Positions 1-5,887 of a stretch of DNA of 6,089 nt are shown in pieces (the first letter of the stretch is position 1; every line of letters begins with the position of its first letter). Position numbers and translations under genes: made by a program. This DNA comes from an uncultured bacterium. Its GTDB lineage: Bacteria > Cyanobacteriota > Vampirovibrionia > Gastranaerophilales > Gastranaerophilaceae. Location of the stretch: assembly GCA_948742005.1 (NCBI GenBank), contig CAPYQR010000101.1, positions 1 to 6,089 of the forward strand, given 5' to 3'. The notes under the pieces are model-generated. The model ran no database searches, was not told the origin of the DNA, and was given only the letters and a program-made list of their open reading frames with translations.

Positions 1-1073
1 ATTATCCCGAGCGGAGCTAAAAACATTGCGCCCAGACCCCAGCTGAAACCCTGCATGACACCTGAAACGACACCTGTGTATTCGCTCATTTGTTTTTGTG
101 CCTGAACAAGGATGATTCCGACCGATAAAAGGATGAAAAATCCGATTAGAATAAATGAGGGTATTGCGATAAAATTAAAATTTTTAAAAGTTAATAAAAA
201 TAAAACCGTAATTGGTAAAATTCCAGCCATTGAAAGCGCAATAACTCCGTTTGCTCCGATTTTACTTTCGATTTTTGAGCTGAAAATTGTAGCAAACCCT
301 CCCGATATAAAAAATAATGTTACAATTAACCCTGTTTGAACTAAAGAATAACCTTGTTTTTGTAATAAAAACGGAATATAAGTCCCGAAAGAAATGCTTA
401 CGGCTGATTTGATTACAGAAACAAATGTTAAAAACATGCAGGTTTTGTTTTTTAGAATTTCTTTCATGATAAAAATGAAATTTGTTTTGTTGTAACATTC
501 ACGCTCGGGCATTTTCGGAACAAAAAAGTAAATAACAGCACACGTTATAAGCCCGAAAAGACCGATAAATAAAAATTTTGTTTCTCCGAAAGTCTGAACA
601 ATAAAAGTGGAAACATAAGGCCCGATGGCATAACCGATTGTTCCCATGCCTAAAAATATCCCCATGGCATGGGATAAATTGGGGTTTTTTGCATTAAATT
701 CTTTAATCAAAGCGCTGACCTGAGGATGAAAAAGAGCATTTCCTATCATTCCCAAAAGCAAAAATAATGCGAAAATATGAACATTTTGGGCTTTTATTGT
801 CAAAGGAATGAAAATTGATGATAAAACCAATCCCCAGACCATAAAAACCCGATGACGCATTTGATCTGCAAAATATCCAAAAATCGGCTGCATCATTGAA
901 GAAGTTAAGTGTCCGAGCGCAATTACAAGGCTGATTGAAGCAAGGTTAATCCCTAATTTTGCTGTAATTAAAGGAAATAAAGGGGTTAATACCGCCGCGT
1001 ATAAATCAAGGGCAAAATGCCCTAAGCTAAGCCCTATGATTGCTCTTTTTGTGTTGTTTAATATATTTATCAT
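1..1073 (-). CDS. MFS transporter, Fsr (fosmidomycin-resistance)-like, C-terminus cut by window edge
   Basis: Reading leftwards from ATG at 1073, an uninterrupted frame of 357 codons reaches the window edge, so the last few dozen residues of a roughly 400-aa protein are missing. The protein is almost wholly hydrophobic, with about eleven membrane segments visible. It begins MINILNNTKRAIIGLSLGHF, with a GHFALD motif at residues 18-23 in TM1. It has the MFS motif A after TM2 (GYFADQMRHR, residues 66-75, with Asp70 and Arg73/Arg75) and a FHPQ motif at 115-118. A late SGVMQGFSWGLGA stretch (337-349) matches the C-half of Fsr-type proton-driven exporters. Substrate cannot be read from sequence; Fsr relatives export fosmidomycin or related small molecules. 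The start lies 24 nt after the stop of the PurH-like gene with only a weak CAGG (around 1084-1087) upstream, so the two are likely co-transcribed. Family call is firm, substrate unknown. Confidence 0.88.
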   Translation of the reverse strand, partial: MINILNNTKRAIIGLSLGHFALDLYAAVLTPLFPLITAKLGINLASISLVIALGHLTSSMMQPIFGYFADQMRHRVFMVWGLVLSSIFIPLTIKAQNVHIFALFLLLGMIGNALFHPQVSALIKEFNAKNPNLSHAMGIFLGMGTIGYAIGPYVSTFIVQTFGETKFLFIGLFGLITCAVIYFFVPKMPERECYNKTNFIFIMKEILKNKTCMFLTFVSVIKSAVSISFGTYIPFLLQKQGYSLVQTGLIVTLFFISGGFATIFSSKIESKIGANGVIALSMAGILPITVLFLLTFKNFNFIAIPSFILIGFFILLSVGIILVQAQKQMSEYTGVVSGVMQGFSWGLGAMFLAPLGI

Positions 1074-1097
1074 TTTTATTTTGCCTGAATTTTGATT

Positions 1098-2057
1098 TTA
1101 GTGTTTGATGTGTCTGATTCCTGTTGAAATCATGGAAATGTTATATTTATCACATTCTTTAATAATTTCATCATCTTTTAAAGCGCCCATGGGCTGAATA
1201 ATTCCCGATATTCTGTTCTGCGCTGCAATTTGAACAGTATCTTTTGTTAATAAGAAGCCGTCACTTGCAAGAATCGAATCTTTTAGAGAATCGCAAACTT
1301 TATTTACGGCATTTTGTACCGATTTTACTCTATCGGCTTCGCCTGAGGATATTGCAAGGGTTCTTAAATCTTTTGCAATGACGATTCCTGCGGATTTTAC
1401 ATGCTTTGCAATTTTAAAAGCAAAAATCATATCCTCAACTTCGTTTTGCAGGGGTTTTTTCTTTGTAACAACTTTAAAAGTCGCAGCCTCAAGTTCTTTT
1501 GTGTCTTTTTCTTGAATCAACGCACCAAAAGGAGTCAGTTTAATTTCTTCTTCGTTGAATTTTAAAATTTGTTCTAAGGGTGTGTTGATTTTGATGATTT
1601 TTAAGTTTTTGTTTTTATTTAATTCTAAAATTGCATTATCTGAAAAACAGGGCGCGATTAATAATTTGATTTCAAGAGGGGATATTTTTTTTGCAAAATC
1701 AAGAGTTATTTCTCTTGTTGAAATAATTGTACCTTTAAAATAACATGTCGGGTCAGAATCAATTATTTTATCCCATGCGTTATTTATATCGATTCCAAGC
1801 GCGCAGGAGTTAATATTTCCGCAATTTATCACGCCTATTGCCGCGACATCAAAGAATTCTGAAATAACTTCAAGTGCCAGACTCGAATCTATTATGTTGT
1901 TGTAGGTTAGACAAGCCCCTTTTAAAATTTCCCAATCTATTTCTTTATCGTAATGATAAAGCGAGGCGTTTTGGTGCGGATTTGCGCCGCATTTTAATTT
2001 TTGTATTTTTGAAAAGTTATATTGTTTCTCAAGCGCCATTTGTTCTTTATTATCCAT
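1098..2057 (-). CDS. Stand-alone AICAR transformylase-domain protein (PurH C-terminal domain homologue) with altered catalytic residues
   Basis: This 319-aa protein corresponds to the AICAR formyltransferase half of bifunctional PurH (about 510-530 aa); the N-terminal IMP cyclohydrolase (MGS-like) domain is absent. Family landmarks are in order: GANPHQ (24-29), LTYNNIID (50-57), SDPTCYFKG (101-109), FKVVTKKKP (194-202), AKHVKS (217-222), ILASDGF (262-268), IIQPMGALKDDE (286-297) and the C-terminal TGIRHIKH (312-319). In PurH the transformylase site uses a Lys-His pair in a KHxNPCG motif; here the aligned stretch is CGNINSCALG (79-88), so Lys-His becomes Gly80-Asn81. The conserved Asn after HVKS is Ala223, and the GAGQMSR loop reads SSGEADR (237-243). 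The domain is otherwise full length with no frameshift. It starts at ATG 2057 behind a good Shine-Dalgarno (AAGGA, rc of 2065-2069, 7 nt spacing). The homology is secure, but normal AICAR formylation looks doubtful; a regulatory or altered-substrate role is inference. Confidence 0.85.
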   Translation of the reverse strand: MDNKEQMALEKQYNFSKIQKLKCGANPHQNASLYHYDKEIDWEILKGACLTYNNIIDSSLALEVISEFFDVAAIGVINCGNINSCALGIDINNAWDKIIDSDPTCYFKGTIISTREITLDFAKKISPLEIKLLIAPCFSDNAILELNKNKNLKIIKINTPLEQILKFNEEEIKLTPFGALIQEKDTKELEAATFKVVTKKKPLQNEVEDMIFAFKIAKHVKSAGIVIAKDLRTLAISSGEADRVKSVQNAVNKVCDSLKDSILASDGFLLTKDTVQIAAQNRISGIIQPMGALKDDEIIKECDKYNISMISTGIRHIKH

Positions 2058-2102
2058 TTTTAAATCCTTAAATTGTCATTTTAAATATTAATTTATGAAT
2101 AT

Positions 2103-2133
2103 TTTACAATAAAATCATTTTTTATGTTAAAAT
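2103..2133 (+). promoter_or_regulatory. Predicted sigma70-type promoter of the SRP RNA
   Basis: A TTTACA box (2103-2108, 5/6 match to TTGACA) and a TAAAAT box (2128-2133, 5/6 match to TATAAT) lie upstream of the SRP RNA. The -10 ends 6 nt before position 2140, where the paired 5' end of the RNA begins. The 19-nt spacer is longer than the ideal 17, so the -35 assignment is less certain than the -10. Confidence 0.55.
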
Positions 2134-2137
2134 GATT
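2113..2137. repeat. 9-bp perfect inverted repeat overlapping the SRP -10 box
   Basis: AATCATTTT (2113-2121) and AAAATGATT (2129-2137) are perfect reverse complements separated by 7 nt. The right arm covers most of the predicted -10 (2128-2133) and ends just before the predicted RNA start. It sits between the divergent PurH-like gene and the SRP RNA, so it could be an operator for either transcript, or a chance outcome of AT-rich sequence. Confidence 0.4.
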
Positions 2138-2139
2138 AT

Positions 2140-2396
2140 GCCACACTCCGCGGGGGGTTGCTTCCTCTTGACCGAAAGCTTATGTCGGGCGCAGAGTATA
2201 TCATGAGGCGAATTTATTATTACATTGAAAATTGAAAAATTGTTGATAATTTATCTTTCCGTGGCGTATTTTCGCCCCAACCGGGTCAGGATAGAAATAT
2301 AGCAGCCCTAAGGCGCAGAATACGGGTATGGGAATTTATTTAGGAGATTTTTTGATTGGATTTTAATGATAGGTTAATCGATAGATATAGTGTGGC
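2140..2396 (+). ncRNA. ffs: Signal recognition particle RNA, large bacterial type (Alu + S domains)
   Basis: The diagnostic domain IV core is at 2284-2307: GGTCAGG, a 3-bp stem ATA/TAT around a GAAA tetraloop, then AGCAGCC. It has the same length and asymmetric-loop bases as E. coli 4.5S RNA. Flanking helix strands pair: GGCG and GAATACG after the core match CGTATTTTCGCC before it. The 5' end GCCACACT (2140-2147) is the exact complement of AGTGTGGC (2389-2396), closing a molecule of about 257 nt. The 5' portion holds nested helices typical of an Alu domain: CCTCTTGA pairs with TCATGAGG at 7 of 8 positions, and an inner CCGA pairs with TCGG. This is the large (Bacillus scRNA-like) form, not the roughly 100-nt 4.5S form. 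It binds Ffh and directs membrane-protein targeting. The ends are inferred from the terminal helix; the symbol is by function. Confidence 0.88.
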
Positions 2397-2408
2397 TTTT
2401 ATTATTTT
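2389..2408 (+). terminator. Possible 3' end / terminator of the SRP RNA
   Basis: The 3' strand of the closing helix (AGTGTGGC, 2389-2396) is followed at once by a T-rich tract, TTTTATTATTTT (2397-2408), as in an intrinsic terminator. However, the partner strand is about 240 nt upstream and the T tract is broken by A's. Termination may therefore be partial, allowing read-through into the racemase gene that starts at 2423. Confidence 0.3.
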
Positions 2409-2422
2409 AAAAGGGAAGTTTT

Positions 2423-3112
2423 ATGAAAACAATCGGAATTTTGGGCGGAATGAGTTTTGAATCGACCGTTGAATATTATAGAATCATAAACGAAGAAGTA
2501 AATAAGCGCCTTGGCGGGCTTCAAAGCGCAAAAATGCTAATTGAAAGTTATGATTTTAGTAAAATCGAAAAATTACAAAGCGAGCAAAATTGGGAACTTT
2601 TGGGAAAAATTTTAACGCGTTCTGCGCAAAACCTTGAAAAAATCGGAGCGGATTATATTGCAATCGCAACAAATACCATGCACCTTTTAGCGCCTTTGGT
2701 TCAGGAAAATATTTCAATTCCTTTGATTCATATTGCAGACGCTGCAGGAAATTATATAAAAAAGAAAAATATCGATTGCGTGGCGCTTTTCGGAACAAAA
2801 TACACGATGACAAAACCTTTTTACAAAGATAAATTAAAAGATGAATTTAAAATTAATGTAATAATTCCTGATGAAAACGAAAAAGAAGTGATTAATTCGA
2901 TAATTTATAATGAACTTTGCATGGGGATTATAAAAGAAGAATCAAGAAAAAAACTTGATAAAATCATTGATTCGGTTAAGCAAAAAGGCGCAGAAGGCGT
3001 TGTTCTTGGTTGTACGGAACTGCCGAATATAATTAAACAAAAAGATGATATTGAAATAATTGACACAACAAGGGTTCATTGTCTTGAAATTGTTGATAAA
3101 ATTTTGGGTTAA
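2423..3112 (+). CDS. Aspartate/glutamate racemase family protein, YgeA-like (Thr83/Cys197 type)
   Basis: A 229-aa cofactor-independent amino-acid racemase of the Asp/Glu racemase superfamily, full length for the family. It opens with MKTIGILGGMSFESTVEYYR, the GGM(S/T) signature. The first catalytic-cysteine position carries Thr83 (ATNTMH, 82-87), while the second is Cys197 in GCTE (196-199). E. coli YgeA has the same Thr83/Cys197 pairing. IPLIHIADAAG (99-109) and the ALFGTKYTM stretch (121-129) are also close to YgeA. The expected reaction is interconversion of L- and D-amino acids in the cytosol, supplying or clearing D-amino acids; the true substrate (Asp, Glu, homoserine or other) cannot be read off. 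ATG 2423 has a strong Shine-Dalgarno, AAGGGA (2411-2416). It begins only 26 nt after the SRP RNA, so it may depend on SRP read-through. Its last 4 nt overlap the convergent gene. Confidence 0.92.
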   Translation: MKTIGILGGMSFESTVEYYRIINEEVNKRLGGLQSAKMLIESYDFSKIEKLQSEQNWELLGKILTRSAQNLEKIGADYIAIATNTMHLLAPLVQENISIPLIHIADAAGNYIKKKNIDCVALFGTKYTMTKPFYKDKLKDEFKINVIIPDENEKEVINSIIYNELCMGIIKEESRKKLDKIIDSVKQKGAEGVVLGCTELPNIIKQKDDIEIIDTTRVHCLEIVDKILG

Positions 3113-4611
3113 GTACAATCTAAGTGCCCAATGTTTCCTTTGATGTTTTTGTAATCTTCATGTCTTATTCCTCTGTAATCATCATTAATTCCGCGGTTTG
3201 CTTCAAGGGAATCGTGGTTTAGGAAATATTCTCCTAAAATTGTGTTGATTTCGGTTGAATTGTCAGGAATCATGTAGGGAAAATTCACGCAGCTATAACC
3301 TAATCCGCACCCGCTTTGAATATTATTGCAAAGAAAGGCGATGTCTTTTGAATCTAAATTTTTGAAGCTTATTTTATTAAATTCCTCAGCTTCGCCATAA
3401 GCTTTTTTTCTTAAATATTTTGCTGCGGCATTGGAAAGGTTTTCATATTTGTTTAAAGGAAGAAATTGAACATCAAGAAATTCCCTCATTTCATCAAGTT
3501 CCCGCTCGTAATAATCGGGCAACTGAGCGCAAACCAGCGGGGCAAAAATTACTTTTTTTTGGGGATTATCTTTGTCAATAATCTTCCTTGCGTAATTCAT
3601 AACTGTGCTTCCGCTTGAAACTAAATCGTCAATAATTACATAAACCTTGTTTTCTTTGTAATTGTCCAAAATTTCATTGAAACTTTTGAATTTATCCTGC
3701 GCTATATTATTTTCTTTTGCATATAAATAATTAATTAAATCATAACTTTTGCAATCTTCAGGAATTAGATAAATAACATCATCCATTGTTAGATTCCGCG
3801 CTTTTGTTTCTTTTTCGATTAAATTATGTAAATCTCGCAATTGAGCACAAATTTTTTGATAAGAAAAACAAAACAGGCTTTTATTTAAATATTTTAATGA
3901 AATTTGGATGGTTCTTTCCTGATTTCCCGGGTCATTTGGGAATTTATATTTTGCAAATTCTTCAATATTTTTTAAAATTACATCGCTTCTTGGATAATTG
4001 GCGATTTTTTTGGATTTTGATTTTTGTATTATTTCAATTTTGCTGTTTTTGAGAGTGGGAATTTCCCTGAATTCGCTAATCAAATCAAGCGCTTTTTCTT
4101 TTGAATTTTCAAAGCAATAAAATTTTGTATTTTTATCAGGAAAATAATTTTTATCTTTTAAAAATTCAAGCGAATACTCATCAATAAAAAAAGCTTTATT
4201 GATGCCTTTTAGTTGAATTTGTTTTTTCCTGGCAAGATAAATAAGTGCGCGGTTGAGTGAAATTCCTGAATCAAAGATTGAACCTATGTTGTCTTTTTTA
4301 AAAATTTTATTTAACGTTTCAATATCATCAGGGCTTGTAATTGCGCTTTTCGGGGGTATTTTTGATTGGGGTTTGATTTGGGTTTCGATTTTTTTCTGGA
4401 TTTTCTTTGCGCAATCTGAATTTTTTCTTGAAATTTGTGAAGATCTAAAGGATATATCAAATTTTGAAGTTAAAAATTCGTGATTTATAGGGGTTTGAAA
4501 TTTCGTATTAAATTCAGATTCTAAAAATTTTTTAGAATCTGAATTATGATTATTTTTTAATTTAATTTTATATAAATTTTGATTTTTTGGGGAAATCGAT
4601 TGAATATTCAT
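3109..4611 (-). CDS. Phosphoribosyltransferase-like protein with long low-complexity N-terminus, function unknown
   Basis: A 500-aa protein. Residues 1 to about 95 are rich in Ser, Lys and Asn and probably disordered. From about 275 a type I PRTase-like core is visible: DDVIYLIPEDCKS (277-289, a possible pyrophosphate-loop region), then a hydrophobic strand and the PRPP-binding motif VIIDDLVSSGST (325-336), with the acidic pair Asp328-Asp329 and a Gly-Ser-Thr phosphate loop. The C-terminal part has CGLGYSCVNFPYMIPDN (435-451), and the tail ends GHLDCT. PRPP motifs of this kind occur in salvage enzymes, but the size and flanking parts fit none I know; orphan PRTase domains are also reported in stress and conflict proteins. 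ATG 4611 is the only early Met, the next being Met276, yet no Shine-Dalgarno precedes it, only about 45 nt of nearly pure A/T after ybaB. Likely co-transcribed with ybaB. No transmembrane segment or signal peptide is seen. Confidence 0.8.
   Translation of the reverse strand: MNIQSISPKNQNLYKIKLKNNHNSDSKKFLESEFNTKFQTPINHEFLTSKFDISFRSSQISRKNSDCAKKIQKKIETQIKPQSKIPPKSAITSPDDIETLNKIFKKDNIGSIFDSGISLNRALIYLARKKQIQLKGINKAFFIDEYSLEFLKDKNYFPDKNTKFYCFENSKEKALDLISEFREIPTLKNSKIEIIQKSKSKKIANYPRSDVILKNIEEFAKYKFPNDPGNQERTIQISLKYLNKSLFCFSYQKICAQLRDLHNLIEKETKARNLTMDDVIYLIPEDCKSYDLINYLYAKENNIAQDKFKSFNEILDNYKENKVYVIIDDLVSSGSTVMNYARKIIDKDNPQKKVIFAPLVCAQLPDYYERELDEMREFLDVQFLPLNKYENLSNAAAKYLRKKAYGEAEEFNKISFKNLDSKDIAFLCNNIQSGCGLGYSCVNFPYMIPDNSTEINTILGEYFLNHDSLEANRGINDDYRGIRHEDYKNIKGNIGHLDCT
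4511..4545. repeat. Perfect 17-bp inverted repeat with 1-nt spacer inside the PRTase-like gene
   Basis: The arms at 4511-4527 (AATTCAGATTCTAAAAA) and 4529-4545 are exact reverse complements around a single T at 4528. In the minus-strand gene this covers codons 23-34 (N-S-D-S-K-K-F-L-E-S-E-F). In mRNA it could form a long, nearly loopless stem about 65 nt after the start codon. It is not followed by a U-run on the gene's own strand, so it does not look like a simple intrinsic terminator. Confidence 0.85.
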
Positions 4612-4656
4612 ATAAAATTAAAAATTGAAAATATAAAATTTTGCGTTTAAAATTAA

Positions 4657-4992
4657 TTAAAATAATCCTGGGATTGAAATTCCGCCAGTGATTGCTTTTA
4701 GCTTTGTTTCCATTTCGCTTGTTGCTTTTTGGGTGGCTTCAGACAGTGCTTGAGTTAATAAATCTTCAAGCATTTCAACCGTATCAGAATCAACTGAAGA
4801 TGGGTCTTGGGGATTGATTGCTTCGGGTTTGATTTTGATTGATTTGAATTTGCCTTGTCCTGTTAAAACAGCAGTAACCGCGCCATTGCCCGAAGTTGAA
4901 ATAACTTCTGCTTTTTCAAGTTCGCCCTGGGTTTCTTTAAATTTCTTTTGCATTTTTTGTGCTTGCTGCATAACTTGCATCATATTCATCAT
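4657..4992 (-). CDS. ybaB: YbaB/EbfC family nucleoid-associated DNA-binding protein
   Basis: A 111-aa protein, the usual length for the family, which binds DNA as a dimer in the nucleoid. The N-terminal helix is Met/Gln/Lys-rich (MMNMMQVMQQAQKMQKKFKE). The central motif GNGAVTAVLTGQGKFKSIKI (35-54) is the family's beta-hairpin. It is followed by a short polar segment, DPSSVDSD, a long helix with EMLEDLLTQALSEA, and the typical C-terminus GGISIPGLF. ATG 4992 is preferred over the Met at the second codon because AGGGAG (rc of 5003-5008) lies 10 nt upstream. In many bacteria ybaB sits between dnaX and recR; here neither is present, and the gene is followed 45 nt later by the PRTase-like gene and faces a metalloprotease gene. 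Role in nucleoid structure or gene regulation is family knowledge; nothing here points to a specific target. Confidence 0.95.
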   Translation of the reverse strand: MMNMMQVMQQAQKMQKKFKETQGELEKAEVISTSGNGAVTAVLTGQGKFKSIKIKPEAINPQDPSSVDSDTVEMLEDLLTQALSEATQKATSEMETKLKAITGGISIPGLF

Positions 4993-5030
4993 AATATTTA
5001 TTCTCCCTTTAAGTCTTATCTTGTTCTATT

Positions 5031-5059
5031 ATTATATGCTATTATATATTTATATGCAA
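5031..5059 (-). promoter_or_regulatory. Predicted promoter of ybaB
   Basis: On the minus strand a perfect TATAAT (rc of 5031-5036) lies 17 nt from TTGCAT (rc of 5054-5059), a half-matching -35. This predicts a start near 5024 and a leader of about 30 nt that contains the AGGGAG ribosome site. The -35 covers the proposed ATG (5054-5056) of the divergent protease gene. Confidence 0.5.
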
Positions 5060-5845
5060 ACTATTACCTACATCGATGATTGTTTTAATAACGGTAAATT
5101 ATCCCGCTGGGCAGATAATGTCATGCCCTTAAAGGTTTTTATCGGAAAATTTAACTGGTATAAATCTGTTGGTGCGCAGGATGAATATAAATATACTCAA
5201 ATGATAATTGATGGGTTTAATGCCTGGGAACAATTAACCTCGGGGCTTGTTTCTTTTGAGCGGACTATGAATCTTTATGATTCTAATATCAATATTGAAT
5301 GGAAAAGAGTAGATAGAAAATCACTGGGTTCTTGTACGTTTAATTTTGATAAATTGGGAAGATATTATTCCGCTGAAGTTTCAATTGGTCTTTCAGACGG
5401 GATTTTGCACCACCAATACATGGATGAAAATGAAGTTTATCATACGATTTTGCATGAAATCGGTCATAGTGTAGGTTTGGGGCATTCAAAGACAAAAGGC
5501 GACATCATGTTTGTTCCGCACCAATACGGTTGTGTTAATGTTACTCAAAATGACCTTGAAACGCTTAAGTGGCTTTATAAGCTTCCTGTAGGTAAAACAA
5601 AGGAAGAAATAATTTCTATGTATCCTAATTATAATTCTTCAAATATTGATGAAATTATTTATAAAATTAATCAACAAGGCTATAAATCAGAATTTGAAAA
5701 AACAAAAGATGAGATTTTAAAAACGCAAAATGAAAAAAATCTCCTTGAAGAAAATCAAAATATCGGCGATTTGAAAAAATATCTGCTTCAAGTTAACAAT
5801 ATTAAAGTGAATTTTAAACCGGGCACAAATAAACCCGTCAAATAA
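5054..5845 (+). CDS. Matrixin-like (metzincin) zinc metalloprotease
   Basis: A 263-aa protein from the chosen start. Residues 18-30 (SRWADNVMPLKVF and onward) begin the M10-like catalytic fold, followed by a helix containing FNAWEQLTSG (55-64) and strands up to AEVSIGL (107-113). The zinc site is LHEIGHSVGLGH (133-144), with His134, His138 and His144 as ligands and Glu135 as general base; Met152 in DIM is the Met-turn. TQNDLETLKWLYKLP (164-178) closes the domain. The last 85 residues are Lys/Glu/Asn-rich and probably helical or disordered. No signal peptide follows Met 5054. The frame stays open upstream to 4814, but that part is antisense to ybaB; ATG 5036 and TTG 5021 are alternatives, and none has a Shine-Dalgarno. 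A protease of this family is secure; location and substrate are unknown. It diverges from ybaB and lies 42 nt before ricT on the same strand. Confidence 0.85.
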   Translation: MQTITYIDDCFNNGKLSRWADNVMPLKVFIGKFNWYKSVGAQDEYKYTQMIIDGFNAWEQLTSGLVSFERTMNLYDSNINIEWKRVDRKSLGSCTFNFDKLGRYYSAEVSIGLSDGILHHQYMDENEVYHTILHEIGHSVGLGHSKTKGDIMFVPHQYGCVNVTQNDLETLKWLYKLPVGKTKEEIISMYPNYNSSNIDEIIYKINQQGYKSEFEKTKDEILKTQNEKNLLEENQNIGDLKKYLLQVNNIKVNFKPGTNKPVK

Positions 5846-5853
5846 CCAAAAAT

Positions 5854-5881
5854 TTGCGAAAACTTTAATTTAGGCTATAAT
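5854..5881 (+). promoter_or_regulatory. Predicted promoter of the ricT-like gene, implying a leaderless transcript
   Basis: TTGCGA (5854-5859, 4/6) and a perfect TATAAT (5876-5881) are separated by 16 nt. The -10 ends 6 nt before the ATG at 5888, so transcription should begin at or next to the start codon. Confidence 0.6.
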
Positions 5882-5887
5882 TAAACT

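Noticed and set aside
112..498. Short open frames on either strand over the MFS region
   Set aside because: The minus-strand frame from 1073 encodes a continuous MFS protein with family motifs across this interval, so the short frames are shadows.
643..673. 8-bp inverted repeat CCCATGCC / GGCATGGG inside the MFS gene
   Set aside because: It falls in two similar coding stretches (HAMG and GMG), has a 15-nt loop and no U-run; most likely a by-product of the codons.
3090..3145. Possible bidirectional terminator at the convergent gene ends
   Set aside because: Only a 5-bp TTGGG/CCCAA pair with a long loop is visible, too weak to call.
4612..4656. Possible separate promoter or small gene between ybaB and the PRTase-like gene
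   Set aside because: The 45 nt are nearly all A/T, so -10-like hexamers are expected by chance; no -35, ribosome site or frame could be supported.
4814..5053. Open frame extending the protease upstream for 80 codons, with a hydrophobic stretch just before 5054
   Set aside because: Most of it is antisense to the clearly real ybaB gene and its ribosome site; the hydrophobic residues come from the complement of AT-rich promoter DNA, and no ribosome site supports a start there.
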